64,000 nt of DNA, taken from positions 1 to 64,000 of the forward strand of contig CAMYJH010000008.1 in NCBI GenBank assembly GCA_947258715.1, read 5' to 3'. This document shows, in pieces, positions 1 to 8,874 of the stretch. The position numbers and the translations under genes were made by a program. Each line of letters opens with the position of its first letter. The first letter of the stretch is position 1. Under the pieces are notes generated by a model. The model had not been told where the DNA came from. It ran no database searches and saw nothing but the letters and a program-made list of their open reading frames with translations. The stretch is from an uncultured Gammaproteobacteria bacterium. GTDB taxonomy: Bacteria > Pseudomonadota > Gammaproteobacteria > HK1.

Positions 1-1248
1 ATCGTCGGAAGCGGTATCTCGGGCCTCACCGCCACGCACGTGCTGTCGCAAAAACACAGGGTGACGGTGTTCGAGTCTGGTGATTACATCGGCGGTCATA
101 CCAACACCGTGGACGTTCGCGAAGGCGACCGAACCATTCCGGTGGACACTGGATTCATCGTCTTCAACCAGCCGAACTATCCAAACCTGTGCCGTTTGTT
201 CAGTTATCTCGGCGTTGAATCGCGGGATTCGGACATGAGCTTCAGTGTTTGCTGCGATCAAAGCGGAATTGAATATAACGGCGGCAGTCTCGACTCGCTG
301 TTCATTCAGCGCGCCAACCTGCTTCGGCCGAGCCATTGGCGCATGATTGCCGAGATCCTTCGTTTTCATCGCGAAGCTCCAGCGCACCTTCGCGCGGGAC
401 TCGACGATTCGATCTCGGTAAGCGGGTATCTCGCCAGACATAGATTCAGCAGCGCCTTCGAACGACGTTATCTGCTGCCCTTAGGCGCGTCACTGTGGTC
501 TTGCAGCGCAGCGCAGTTCGGCAACTTCCCTATCCGATTCGTAATTGAGTTTCTGTTGAACCACAGAATGCTGCAGGTGGAAGGAAGGCCGGTGTGGAAG
601 ACCGTGCGTGGGGGATCGCGGGAATACGTGCGGCGGCTGGTCTCGCAGACGAATGCGGACGTGCGGCTGAACGTTTCCGTTGCCGGCGTGCGCAGGAAGG
701 GAAGCGGCGTAGAGCTGAGACTCCCAGACGGTCACTCGGAGCGCTTCGACGAGGTGGTGATGGCCTGTCACGCGGACCAGAGCTTGAGGCTGGTGGAAGA
801 CGCTGACGGACTCGAGCACGACGTTCTGGCGCGATTTCCCTACCAGCCCAACGAGGTGGTGCTGCATACCGACACCCGGGTGCTGCCGGCGCGAAGAAAG
901 GCGTGGGCAAGCTGGAATTACCGGATCCCCGCGCGCTACCGCAGTAATGTCACCGTCAGCTACAACATGAACATGCTTCAGGGGATCGAAAGCGAGCGCA
1001 CCTACTGCGTTTCTCTGAACCTCAGCTCTGAAATCGACCCCTCGAAAGTAATCCGGCGCATCCGCTACGAACATCCGCTGTTCGCTCCCGGTCGCTCCAT
1101 CGCCCAGAGTTACCACAGCGAGCTCATCCGGCGCCGGGGGATCTCCTACTGCGGCGCCTACTGGGGATACGGTTTCCACGAGGACGGCGTGCGCAGCGCC
1201 CTGAACGTCTGCGCCGCATTCGACCAGAGCCTGGAGCGGGCGGCGTGA
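1..1248 (+). CDS. FAD-dependent amine-oxidase-like oxidoreductase (5' end outside window)
   Basis: The reading frame is open from base 1 and begins inside the dinucleotide-binding fold (IVGSGISGLTA), so the true start lies just upstream of the window. This GxGxxG motif, a following acidic FAD-contact strand (VTVFESG) and the late CGAYWGYGFHEDG segment place it among NAD(P)/FAD-dependent oxidoreductases of the amine oxidase/protoporphyrinogen oxidase type. It overlaps the DUF1365 gene by 4 bases and opens an operon with a cyclopropane-fatty-acid synthase. In related proteobacterial clusters such flavoproteins are thought to oxidise or desaturate membrane acyl chains; that role is inferred here from neighbours only. 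Only a handful of N-terminal residues appear to be missing. Confidence 0.88.
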   Translation: MVGSGISGLTATHVLSQKHRVTVFESGDYIGGHTNTVDVREGDRTIPVDTGFIVFNQPNYPNLCRLFSYLGVESRDSDMSFSVCCDQSGIEYNGGSLDSLFIQRANLLRPSHWRMIAEILRFHREAPAHLRAGLDDSISVSGYLARHRFSSAFERRYLLPLGASLWSCSAAQFGNFPIRFVIEFLLNHRMLQVEGRPVWKTVRGGSREYVRRLVSQTNADVRLNVSVAGVRRKGSGVELRLPDGHSERFDEVVMACHADQSLRLVEDADGLEHDVLARFPYQPNEVVLHTDTRVLPARRKAWASWNYRIPARYRSNVTVSYNMNMLQGIESERTYCVSLNLSSEIDPSKVIRRIRYEHPLFAPGRSIAQSYHSELIRRRGISYCGAYWGYGFHEDGVRSALNVCAAFDQSLERAA

Positions 1249-2018
1249 ACAGCTGCGTGTATGAGGGCTGGGTGGAACACCATCGAAGATTGCCGCAACG
1301 GCACCGGTTTCGTTACCGCATTTTCCTCATGTATCTCGATCTGGCCGAGCTGCCCGATTTGTTCGAGAGACGCTGGCTTTGGTCGGCAAAGCGGCCTGCG
1401 GTTGCGTGGTTCCGCCGCCGCGATCATTTCGGCGATCCTAATCTTCCTCTGGATAGCGCGGTGCGCTCTCTGGTTGAACGCGAGACGGGCACGCGGCCGG
1501 GCGGACCCGTCCGGCTGCTCACTCATTTGCGCTATTTCGGCTATTGCATGAATCCGGTCAGTTTCTTTTATTGCTTCGACGAAAACGACAAAACCGTCGA
1601 GTTCGTCGTTGCCGAGGTCAGCAACACCCCCTGGGGGGAACGCCACTGTTACGTGCTCGACTGCCGCGCGCGTCAGACCTCGAGCGGCCGCTACCGTTTC
1701 GAGTTCGACAAACAGTTTCATGTTTCGCCTTTCATGCCGATGAGCCAGCGCTATCGCTGGACCCTGTGGAAACCCGCGACCAACCTGGGTGTACACATGG
1801 AAAATCGGGCGCAATCCAAGCGCCAGTTCACGGCCACCATGCTGCTTGAACGCCGCGCCTTGAGCGCTGCGACGCTCGCAAGGGTGCTCGTCAGGTATCC
1901 AATGATGACCGCTCGCGTGGTATTCGCAATTTACTGGCAAGCCCTTGCGCTCTGGTTTAAAGGCGTGACCTTTTATACCCACCCCAAACACCTTGCGCCT
2001 AAAGAGGCAAAACGATGA
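1245..2018 (+). CDS. DUF1365 family protein
   Basis: The 257-residue protein starts with the family pattern YEGWVEHHRRLPQRHRFRYRIF and contains HLRYFGYCMNPVSFFYCFD, both typical of DUF1365. The biochemical function is unknown. The gene starts inside the stop of the flavoprotein gene (ATGA-type overlap) and ends by overlapping the cfa gene by 4 bases, so the three are translationally coupled. DUF1365 genes occur very often next to cyclopropane-fatty-acid synthase genes, including in singlet-oxygen-stress regulons of alphaproteobacteria. Involvement in acyl-chain modification is therefore likely but inferred. The family call is firm. Confidence 0.92.
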   Translation: MNSCVYEGWVEHHRRLPQRHRFRYRIFLMYLDLAELPDLFERRWLWSAKRPAVAWFRRRDHFGDPNLPLDSAVRSLVERETGTRPGGPVRLLTHLRYFGYCMNPVSFFYCFDENDKTVEFVVAEVSNTPWGERHCYVLDCRARQTSSGRYRFEFDKQFHVSPFMPMSQRYRWTLWKPATNLGVHMENRAQSKRQFTATMLLERRALSAATLARVLVRYPMMTARVVFAIYWQALALWFKGVTFYTHPKHLAPKEAKR

Positions 2019-3286
2019 ACTCAGAAACCGCGGTATCAATCCTTCCGCATCGGCCGACCAGCCGGCCAAAACGCGGCGTCGACTACTGGATGCGCGCCCA
2101 GGTGAAAAAGCGGCTAGAAGGCCTCGAATCCGGCCGCATCCTGGTACGCGATCCCTGGGGTGAATGGTCGGCAGGAAAGGAGGGCGGTCTTTCGGCCGAT
2201 CTCCTGGTAGCCGATCCAGACTTTTACCGCCTTCTCGTCCTCGGCGGCGAGCTCGGCGCAGCGCGCGCCTACATGAATGGTCACTGGCAGAGCAGTCGGC
2301 TTGCCGAATTGTTCCGAATATTGCTTCGCGATACCGAGCGCCTGGATGAACTGGACGGCAGCTTTGCCGCAGTGGCCGGGGCCGCGTCGCATCTTCGCCA
2401 TCTTCTTAATCGGAACACACGAAAGGGCAGCCGGAAAAATATCCACGCTCATTACGACCTGGGCAACGATTTCTTCGCCCTGTTTCTCGATTCCACTCGG
2501 ACCTATTCCTCAGGGATCTTCGAGCAGCCTGCGGCAACGCTGGAGCAGGCTTCGATCGCCAAGCTGGACCGGATCTGTCGCAAGCTCTCGTTCCAGCCTG
2601 ACGACAGAGTGGTCGAGATCGGCACCGGCTGGGGCAGCTTCGCCATCCACGCGGCAACCCGCTACGGCTGTCACGTCACCACCACGACCATCTCCGAAGA
2701 GCAGTTCGAATACGCTCACGAGCGCGTTCGCGAACAAGGGCTGGAGGACCGAATCACGCTGCTGCGACATGATTACCGGGATCTCAAGGGAAAGTTCGAC
2801 AAGCTGGTTTCGATTGAAATGATTGAGGCGGTAGGTCACGAGTATCTGCCACAGTACTTTGCCAAGTGCTCGGATCTGCTCCACGCAGACGGCGCCATGC
2901 TGATCCAGGCCATCACTATGCCGGATCAGCGCTACGAGCAGTATCTCAAAGGCAGCGACTTCATCCGGCGATATATTTTTCCCGGAAGCTGCGTGCCTTC
3001 TTTGTCAGCGATGATGGAAGCGGTACGCAAGCGGACGGATCTCAGTGTTGCCCATCTGGAAGACATCGGCCCCCACTACGCGACGACACTCAGGGCCTGG
3101 CACCAGCGCTTTGTGCAAAATCTGGATGCCGTTCGTGAGCTGGGGTATCCGCCGGAGTTCCAGCGCATGTGGGTCTACTACTTGAGCTACTGCGAGGCGG
3201 GCTTCGCGGAGCGATATCTGGGCGCGCTGCAGCTTTTGTTTCAAAAACCGCGCTGTCGCATGACGCCGCCGCTAGGAACACTGTAA
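2015..3286 (+). CDS. cfa: cyclopropane-fatty-acyl-phospholipid synthase
   Basis: The 423-residue protein has the family layout: an N-terminal lipid-binding region, then a SAM-dependent methyltransferase fold with the SAM loop EIGTGWGSFA at about residues 198-207. Downstream are the active-site segments KLVSIEMIEAVGHEYLPQYF and DFIRRYIFPGS. Family members transfer a methylene group from S-adenosylmethionine to cis double bonds of membrane phospholipid acyl chains at the inner face of the cytoplasmic membrane. It overlaps the DUF1365 gene by 4 bases and sits 14 bases before the DUF2878 gene. Full length for the family; no broken motifs seen. Confidence 0.93.
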   Translation: MNSETAVSILPHRPTSRPKRGVDYWMRAQVKKRLEGLESGRILVRDPWGEWSAGKEGGLSADLLVADPDFYRLLVLGGELGAARAYMNGHWQSSRLAELFRILLRDTERLDELDGSFAAVAGAASHLRHLLNRNTRKGSRKNIHAHYDLGNDFFALFLDSTRTYSSGIFEQPAATLEQASIAKLDRICRKLSFQPDDRVVEIGTGWGSFAIHAATRYGCHVTTTTISEEQFEYAHERVREQGLEDRITLLRHDYRDLKGKFDKLVSIEMIEAVGHEYLPQYFAKCSDLLHADGAMLIQAITMPDQRYEQYLKGSDFIRRYIFPGSCVPSLSAMMEAVRKRTDLSVAHLEDIGPHYATTLRAWHQRFVQNLDAVRELGYPPEFQRMWVYYLSYCEAGFAERYLGALQLLFQKPRCRMTPPLGTL

Positions 3287-3300
3287 GCAAGGCGGAACTC

Positions 3301-3861
3301 GTGACCCGTCCAATTGCAAACTTCGTTCTTTTCCAAATCTGCTGGCTGGCGAACTGCGTCGGCGCCGGCGTCGGTTGGCCGCAGTTGGGACCGCTGGTCA
3401 CCGCCCTATGGATCACGCTGCACTTGAGCGCCCTGGGTGAGGACAGGATCAGTGAAGCCTGGATCCTGTTGGCCGCCGCGGCCTTCGGCTATGCCGCCGA
3501 TTCGCTGCTGGTGATGCTGGAATTCATCCAATTTCCGCTGCATGCGCGCCTGGGCGGGCCGAGTCCGCTGTGGATGGTGGCGCTATGGGTCGGTTTCGCG
3601 GCCACCCTGCGCCACGCGCTTCGCTGGCTTGGCGGCCGCTATGTGCTGGCCGCGCTGCTCGGCGCGATCGGGGGCCCGCTCGCGTACCGCGCCGGAGAGG
3701 CGCTCGGCGCGATTCAGATCCCCGATCCGCTTTCCGGGCTCACCGCGGTGAGCGTGGAATGGCTGCTGGCCATGCCGCTGCTGCTCGGCCTGATCGCGCT
3801 GTTCAAGTCTCGGGTAATTGGCCCTGTGAACGCCTCAAATGAAACGGAGCCAAGCTGTTGA
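3301..3861 (+). CDS. DUF2878 family membrane protein
   Basis: A GTG start at 3301 is chosen because the open frame upstream lies inside cfa in another frame, and because translation from 3301 gives the family N-terminus MTRPIANFVLFQICWLANCVG. The 186-residue product is almost entirely hydrophobic, with about five or six predicted membrane spans, and contains the AxxGYxxDSLL-like segment (AAFGYAADSLLVMLEF) typical of DUF2878. Function is unknown. The gene overlaps the next one (DUF1295) by 4 bases, placing it firmly within the lipid-modification operon. Confidence 0.85.
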   Translation: MTRPIANFVLFQICWLANCVGAGVGWPQLGPLVTALWITLHLSALGEDRISEAWILLAAAAFGYAADSLLVMLEFIQFPLHARLGGPSPLWMVALWVGFAATLRHALRWLGGRYVLAALLGAIGGPLAYRAGEALGAIQIPDPLSGLTAVSVEWLLAMPLLLGLIALFKSRVIGPVNASNETEPSC

Positions 3862-4658
3862 GCACGCAGCTTGTTTTCTTTTCCGGATGGATCGTTGTCG
3901 CCGCCACCATGCTGTTCCTCTGGTTCGTCCAGCGGCAAACCAAGAATGCGGGCATTGTCGACGTCGCCTGGGCTTTCGGCACCGGCGTGCTCGGGATATG
4001 GGTGGTGCTGGGTTCCGCGCAGGCCGACCCGCAGAGAAAAATCCTGATTGCCGCCATGGCCGCGATCTGGAGCATCCGCTTGGGCATGCACTTGGCTTCG
4101 CGAGTATTCTCAGAGAGCGAGGACGGCCGTTACCGCTACCTACGCGAGCACCTTGGTCAGCGAGTGCAGCCGTTCATGTTTCTCTTTTTCCAGGTGCAAG
4201 CGCTGTGGGCGGTAATGTTCGCGTTGCCCATGTGGGCCGCCGCTCAGTCGACCGTAATCGGGCTCACATGGACAGACTTTGCAGGCGCAGCAGTCTTTAT
4301 CGCCTCCATGATCGGTGAATCAGTGGCCGACTCGCAGCTGAGCCGTTTCAGACGAAACCCCGATAACCGCGGCAAGGTGTGTCGAATCGGTCTCTGGCGT
4401 TATTCCCGGCACCCCAATTACTTTTTCGAATGGGTGCACTGGTGGGCCTACGTTGTCGTCGGGCTCAAGTCGCCTTACTGGTGGGTGACTCTAGCGGGAC
4501 TCGTCGTCGTCTACTTTTTTCTAACCAAGATCACCGGTATTCCATTTACGGAGCAACAGGCGTTGCGGAGTCGTGGTGACACCTACAGGCGTTACCAGGA
4601 AACGACCAGTCCTTTTTTTCCCTGGCCGCCCTCAACCAAACAGGAAACCCGAGCATGA
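3858..4658 (+). CDS. DUF1295 family (steroid 5-alpha-reductase-like) membrane protein
   Basis: The start is TTG at 3858, overlapping the DUF2878 stop. The 266-residue protein has several hydrophobic spans and a C-terminal block containing LWRYSRHPNYFFEWVHWW. That block is characteristic of DUF1295 and the wider steroid-5-alpha-reductase/isoprenylcysteine-methyltransferase-like fold, where it contributes the NADPH or SAM site. It is probably a membrane oxidoreductase acting on a lipid substrate; the substrate is unknown. Location between two Cfa-type methyltransferase genes, with 4-base overlaps on both sides, indicates a shared pathway. Confidence 0.88.
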   Translation: MSTQLVFFSGWIVVAATMLFLWFVQRQTKNAGIVDVAWAFGTGVLGIWVVLGSAQADPQRKILIAAMAAIWSIRLGMHLASRVFSESEDGRYRYLREHLGQRVQPFMFLFFQVQALWAVMFALPMWAAAQSTVIGLTWTDFAGAAVFIASMIGESVADSQLSRFRRNPDNRGKVCRIGLWRYSRHPNYFFEWVHWWAYVVVGLKSPYWWVTLAGLVVVYFFLTKITGIPFTEQQALRSRGDTYRRYQETTSPFFPWPPSTKQETRA

Positions 4659-5704
4659 ACACAGCAGCGCAGATAGCCATTGATTTCACCGAGCGCGGTT
4701 GGGTCCCGGACGCATTCATCAGGCGCGGCGTGCGACAGCTTGTCCGAGACCGGCTGCGAGAGATCCGGGCGGACGATTGTGAACTCAACGCAGCCGAAGC
4801 GCGCCAGTTCGTGGCCCATATGGACAATGCGGTCATTGCGCCGCTCGCCGAAATGGCAAATGAGCAGCATTATGAGCTTCCGCCAGAATTTTTCGCCCAC
4901 GTGCTCGGGCCGCAGCGAAAGTACAGCTGCTGCTACTGGCCGAAATCCGTTGAGACCCTCGATGCGGCAGAGGATGCTTCATTGCAAGTCACCGCTGAAC
5001 GCGCTGAGCTGGGTGAGGGGATGCGGATTCTGGAGCTCGGCTGCGGCTGGGGCTCATTAACACTGTGGATGGCTTCCCGTTATCCAATGAGCGAGATCAC
5101 TGCCGTCTCCAACTCTGCGTCACAGCGTCAACACATTTACGAGCAGGCTCGTCGCCGCGGGCTGTCCAACCTGCGGGTGATTACCGCCGACATGAACAAA
5201 TTTGAAACTGAAGAGCGCTTCGACCGCGTTGTTTCGGTGGAGATGTTCGAGCATATGCGTAACTACCGTGAACTGTTTCGTCGCATCTCTCGTTGGCTGA
5301 AGCCGAGTGGGAAATTCTTCATGCACATCTTCTGCAACAGGAGCGCACCCTACGCCTTCGAGGACAACGGACCGTCAGACTGGATGAGCCGATATTTCTT
5401 CTCCGGTGGCATCATGCCATGTGACGACCTGCCGCTTCGATTTCAAGAACATCTCAAGTTCTCGAAACTTTGGCGATGGAGTGGTAAGCACTACGAGCGC
5501 ACCGCTAACGCATGGCTCAAGAACATGGACAGGCGACGGGAACTCATCTGGCCGATTCTGGAAAAAACCTATGGCGAGGGCGAAGCGCTGCGCTGGTGGG
5601 TACGCTGGCGACTCTTCTTCATCGCCTGCGCCGAGCTTTTTGGCTACGTAAACGGCCAGCAGTGGTGGGTCAGCCACTATCTATTCGAGCGCCGAGCAAG
5701 CTAA
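4655..5704 (+). CDS. Cfa-like SAM-dependent methyltransferase (second copy in the operon)
   Basis: The 349-residue protein carries ILELGCGWGSLTLWMA at about residue 125 (SAM loop I), the acidic AVSNSASQRQHI region and VVSVEMFEHMRNY. These make it a member of the cyclopropane-fatty-acid-synthase methyltransferase superfamily. It lacks the long N-terminal lipid domain of the cfa product at 2015-3286 and is closer to the short Cfa-like group that includes coclaurine N-methyltransferase homologues. It is coupled to the DUF1295 gene by a 4-base overlap. A second, different acyl-chain methylation step is a reasonable inference; the substrate is not known. Confidence 0.88.
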   Translation: MNTAAQIAIDFTERGWVPDAFIRRGVRQLVRDRLREIRADDCELNAAEARQFVAHMDNAVIAPLAEMANEQHYELPPEFFAHVLGPQRKYSCCYWPKSVETLDAAEDASLQVTAERAELGEGMRILELGCGWGSLTLWMASRYPMSEITAVSNSASQRQHIYEQARRRGLSNLRVITADMNKFETEERFDRVVSVEMFEHMRNYRELFRRISRWLKPSGKFFMHIFCNRSAPYAFEDNGPSDWMSRYFFSGGIMPCDDLPLRFQEHLKFSKLWRWSGKHYERTANAWLKNMDRRRELIWPILEKTYGEGEALRWWVRWRLFFIACAELFGYVNGQQWWVSHYLFERRAS

Positions 5705-5718
5705 AGAGGTTCATTGCC

Positions 5719-6519
5719 ATGTCGTGCCGTTATCCCTCACTCATCGCTCGGATACCGCTGATGGTGAGCCCGCCGGGGCGGATTTGGCTGCGTACGATGG
5801 CGCTGCTGCCGATTTTTCTCAGTCCCCTGGCGTTCAGCGCAGAGACGATTCGGGAACGAGTCGGTTACGCCTACGCGGCCGGTTCCGAGACCCTGCTCTA
5901 CACCGAGCACCATCAGGAGTGGTGGAAGAGTGGTCGCATCCTGAGAGACACGGTGACTTACCGGGATGCGCAAGGTGGCATTATCGGAGAGAAGCACGTG
6001 GACTTCCGTATCCGCGAGAGTGCACCAAAATTCCTTCTGCGCAACATCCGCACCGGTCACTCAGAGGGTGCGACCACGGACTCGAACAAACTCCAGGTCA
6101 GCTTCCGATTGAGTCAGAGCGCCCCGCTAAAGAAAGAAGCGCTGGAACTGCCTGAAGGTGCCATTGTGGACGCGGGCTTTGACCGTTTTGTGGAAAATAA
6201 CTGGGAAGCGCTGATCCAGGGCGATACTTTCGTACAGCCATTTCTGGTTCCGAGCCGTCTTCAGTTCATCGACTTCAGAATTCGCCGCATTGACGACGGT
6301 AGCGACCCCGAGCGCGCAACTTTCGAGATGGCGACCGAATCCGCGCTGCTGAGATTCTTTGCTCCCGCGATTACTGTGGTTTACAGCATACGTGATCGGA
6401 CCTTGCTGGAATATGACGGCGTCTCCAACATGCGCAACGCCCGGGGCGAGAACTTAGACGTCGAGATCCTGTTTCAGCCCTCTCGTCAAGCGGTGACCTC
6501 AGCCTCCAGTTCGACCTAG
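5719..6519 (+). CDS. exported protein of unknown function in the lipid operon
   Basis: The ATG at 5719 follows an AAGAGG ribosome site 8 bases upstream and is 14 bases after the methyltransferase stop. A longer open frame upstream overlaps that gene and is rejected. The 266-residue product has a basic N-terminus and a hydrophobic stretch ending in PLAFSAET at about residue 41, a likely signal peptide. The mature part is beta-rich by eye with no catalytic motif that I recognise. It is probably periplasmic or outer-membrane associated and is the last gene of the cfa operon. An alternative start is the ATG at 5797. Confidence 0.78.
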   Translation: MSCRYPSLIARIPLMVSPPGRIWLRTMALLPIFLSPLAFSAETIRERVGYAYAAGSETLLYTEHHQEWWKSGRILRDTVTYRDAQGGIIGEKHVDFRIRESAPKFLLRNIRTGHSEGATTDSNKLQVSFRLSQSAPLKKEALELPEGAIVDAGFDRFVENNWEALIQGDTFVQPFLVPSRLQFIDFRIRRIDDGSDPERATFEMATESALLRFFAPAITVVYSIRDRTLLEYDGVSNMRNARGENLDVEILFQPSRQAVTSASSST

Positions 6520-6712
6520 AAACCTTCGTTGATGAGTTGAAACACTGCGCTTTAGCGGGAATCGGGCGCATGCTGGGCTTAGTTCTCGTTTACAAATTGT
6601 CCCGACGATCACCAAGGCTCGAGAGTTTCGATGCCCCCGGTCTGAGGCCAGCACCGTCGTGTCCCTGTCATAATGGCGATCGAATCTTGACCCAAGGAAG
6701 GGAAGCGAATCC

Positions 6713-7117
6713 GTGCAACAAGGTCTGATAGCGGGGGTTGAGCGGCGCGAACGGATCACCGTCGACCGGGGACGCACCATCGCTTTCCTCGGCGATGAAA
6801 ATCGCGTCTACAGCACCCCGGCGATGGTGAACGATATCGAGTATGCCTGCTACCGACTGATCGAGGAGCACCTCGAGCCGGGCGAAAGCTCGCTCGGTAC
6901 TCACGTCTCCGTGGACCATTTGGGCCCCACGCCGCTGGGTGCGGAAGTCACGGTCTTGGTGCGGGTGAGCGAAGTCGAAGGGCGGAAAATCACCCTTGAC
7001 GCCGAGGTCTCGGACTCCGTCGAACTCGTAGGCCGGGGACGGCACCTTCGCTTCGTAATCGACATTGGGCGTCACGAAAAACGGCTCAAAGCCAAGATCA
7101 ACTTGCTTAGTCGCTAA
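6713..7117 (+). CDS. FlK-like hotdog-fold acyl-CoA thioesterase
   Basis: A GTG at 6713 preceded by AAGGAAGGGAAG gives a 134-residue product. The sequence pattern TPAMVNDIEYA, then GTHVSVDHLGPTPLG, then EGRKITLDAEVSD and GRGRHLRFVI matches the hotdog thioesterases related to fluoroacetyl-CoA thioesterase FlK. These hydrolyse small or aberrant acyl-CoAs in the cytoplasm. The substrate cannot be read from the sequence. The stop lies only 2 bases from the stop of the convergent oxidoreductase gene. Confidence 0.82.
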   Translation: MQQGLIAGVERRERITVDRGRTIAFLGDENRVYSTPAMVNDIEYACYRLIEEHLEPGESSLGTHVSVDHLGPTPLGAEVTVLVRVSEVEGRKITLDAEVSDSVELVGRGRHLRFVIDIGRHEKRLKAKINLLSR

Positions 7118-7119
7118 CG

Positions 7120-8712
7120 CTAACGGTCCCGCAGGATTTCCCGCGCCGCGTTGTGACCCGGTATACCGCTCACCCCACCGCCCGGATGCGCCCCCGAACC
7201 GCAAAGGTAAAGACCTTTGACCGGGCCGCGGTAATCGCCGTAGCCGAGAACCGGCCTGGCGCTGAAGAGCTGGTCCAGGGATAGCGCTCCGTGAAAGATG
7301 TCGCCGCCGGTAAGACCGAACGTGCGCTCGAGGTCCAGTGGGGATAGCACCTGGCGCCCGACGATGCTGGATATAAAGTTGGGCGCGAAGGCGTCAATGG
7401 TCTCCAGGATCCGATCCGCCGCCTCGTCCTTGGCCTCGTCCCAAGAGCGACCTTCGGGAAGCTCAGGGTCGAAGTGCTGGCAAAACAAGCTCGCCACGTG
7501 GGCACCCTCCGGCGCCAGAGTGGCGTCGACGGTGCTGGGTATCAGCATTTCGATCACCGGCGACTTCGACCAGCCTAAGGCGCGGGCGTCCAGGTACGCC
7601 TGGTCCATGTAATCGAGGGACGGCGCCACGAAAATGCCGGAGCGGTGGTGAGCAGCTGGAGCCTTTCCGGGCAGGCAGCTAAAGTCCGGCAGCTCGGACA
7701 ACGCCACGTTGATGCGAAAGGACGCCGAGCCGCAGCGATAAGCCCGAATCCGTTCGAGGAGCTCCGGCGAAAGGTCTGCCGCGTCCATAAGTTCGAGAAA
7801 CAGAAGCTTCGGATTCACGTTAGCGACGACCCGCTTTGCGGCGATGGTTTCACCGCTTTGGAGCAGGACGCCGGTCACCCGGCCGTTCTCCACGCAAATC
7901 CTTTCCACCGCGGCCTCTAGCGAGATCTCCACGCCGCGGCTTTTTGCCGACTTGGCCATCGCCTGGGTAATCGCTCCCATGCCGCCCTCAGCGTGACCCC
8001 AGGCGCCACGCTTGCCGTTCACTTCCCCCACCAGATGGTGCAGGACCACGTACGCCGTGCCAGGCGTATAGGGGGTCGCAAAGGTTCCTACCACGGCGTC
8101 GAAACCAAGTATGCCTTTGATGGGATCGGTCTCGAACCAGCGATCCAGCCAGTCGCCAGCGCTGCGGGTGAACAAGGCCAGTAAATCCCGCTGGACCTCC
8201 ACATCCAGGGCGTTGAGCCTGCGCCCCAGTTTGAGCGCCGCGATGAGGTCCTTGAGGCCCCCACCCGCGTTTGGCGGTGTGATCAGCATCAGCTCACGCA
8301 CGAGGTCGGCGAGTCGCTCCAGGCTTGCGTAATAGAGGGGAAGTGCTTCGGCGTCGCGCTCGGAAAACCGTGCCAGCTCCCGCTGTGTGTCCGCGCTGTT
8401 GCCGTGAACTTTGAGACACTGATTATCGGGCAGCAAAAGAAAGTTGGAGAGCGGCCGCTCGAGGATGCGAAGGCCAAAGTCGTGAAGCTGCAACTCCGCG
8501 ATAACCTTCGGATGTAACAGGCTAACGGTATAGCTCGCCACCGAGTTGCGAAATCCCGGATGAAATTCCTCGGTTACGGCGGCGCCGCCCACTACGTGCC
8601 GTCGTTCCAGCACTCGAACCCTCAAACCCGAGGCCGCGAGATACCCCGCGCAGACGAGGCCGTTGTGCCCTCCGCCGATGATCACGGCGTCGTATGTCTT
8701 GGTAGAATTCAT
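7120..8712 (-). CDS. phytoene-desaturase-like FAD oxidoreductase (PYROXD2 type)
   Basis: The 530-residue protein opens with VIIGGGHNGLVCAGYLAASG and VLERRHVVGGAAVTEEF, the FAD-binding start of the phytoene desaturase/CrtI superfamily. It closes with LYLCGSGAHPGGGVSGIPGHNAA, the C-terminal FAD-contact motif. There are no carotenoid genes nearby, so a carotenoid role is unlikely. The closest recognisable group is the PYROXD2-like subfamily found widely in proteobacteria with unassigned substrates. It is monocistronic by eye and converges with the thioesterase gene. Confidence 0.88.
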   Translation of the reverse strand: MNSTKTYDAVIIGGGHNGLVCAGYLAASGLRVRVLERRHVVGGAAVTEEFHPGFRNSVASYTVSLLHPKVIAELQLHDFGLRILERPLSNFLLLPDNQCLKVHGNSADTQRELARFSERDAEALPLYYASLERLADLVRELMLITPPNAGGGLKDLIAALKLGRRLNALDVEVQRDLLALFTRSAGDWLDRWFETDPIKGILGFDAVVGTFATPYTPGTAYVVLHHLVGEVNGKRGAWGHAEGGMGAITQAMAKSAKSRGVEISLEAAVERICVENGRVTGVLLQSGETIAAKRVVANVNPKLLFLELMDAADLSPELLERIRAYRCGSASFRINVALSELPDFSCLPGKAPAAHHRSGIFVAPSLDYMDQAYLDARALGWSKSPVIEMLIPSTVDATLAPEGAHVASLFCQHFDPELPEGRSWDEAKDEAADRILETIDAFAPNFISSIVGRQVLSPLDLERTFGLTGGDIFHGALSLDQLFSARPVLGYGDYRGPVKGLYLCGSGAHPGGGVSGIPGHNAAREILRDR

Positions 8713-8874
8713 AGTCTTGACACTATCGAATCGCCGCTAAGAATACTCCAGCTCGGCGTACAACGCTGTCCGTCGGTGGCCTCACTTCAGGTGCTCCAAT
8801 TGGCGCTACAATGAGAACATGGAAGCAGCGTAATAACTCCAGCGAACCGTTCTGATAGCGAGCGAGCTCACAGC

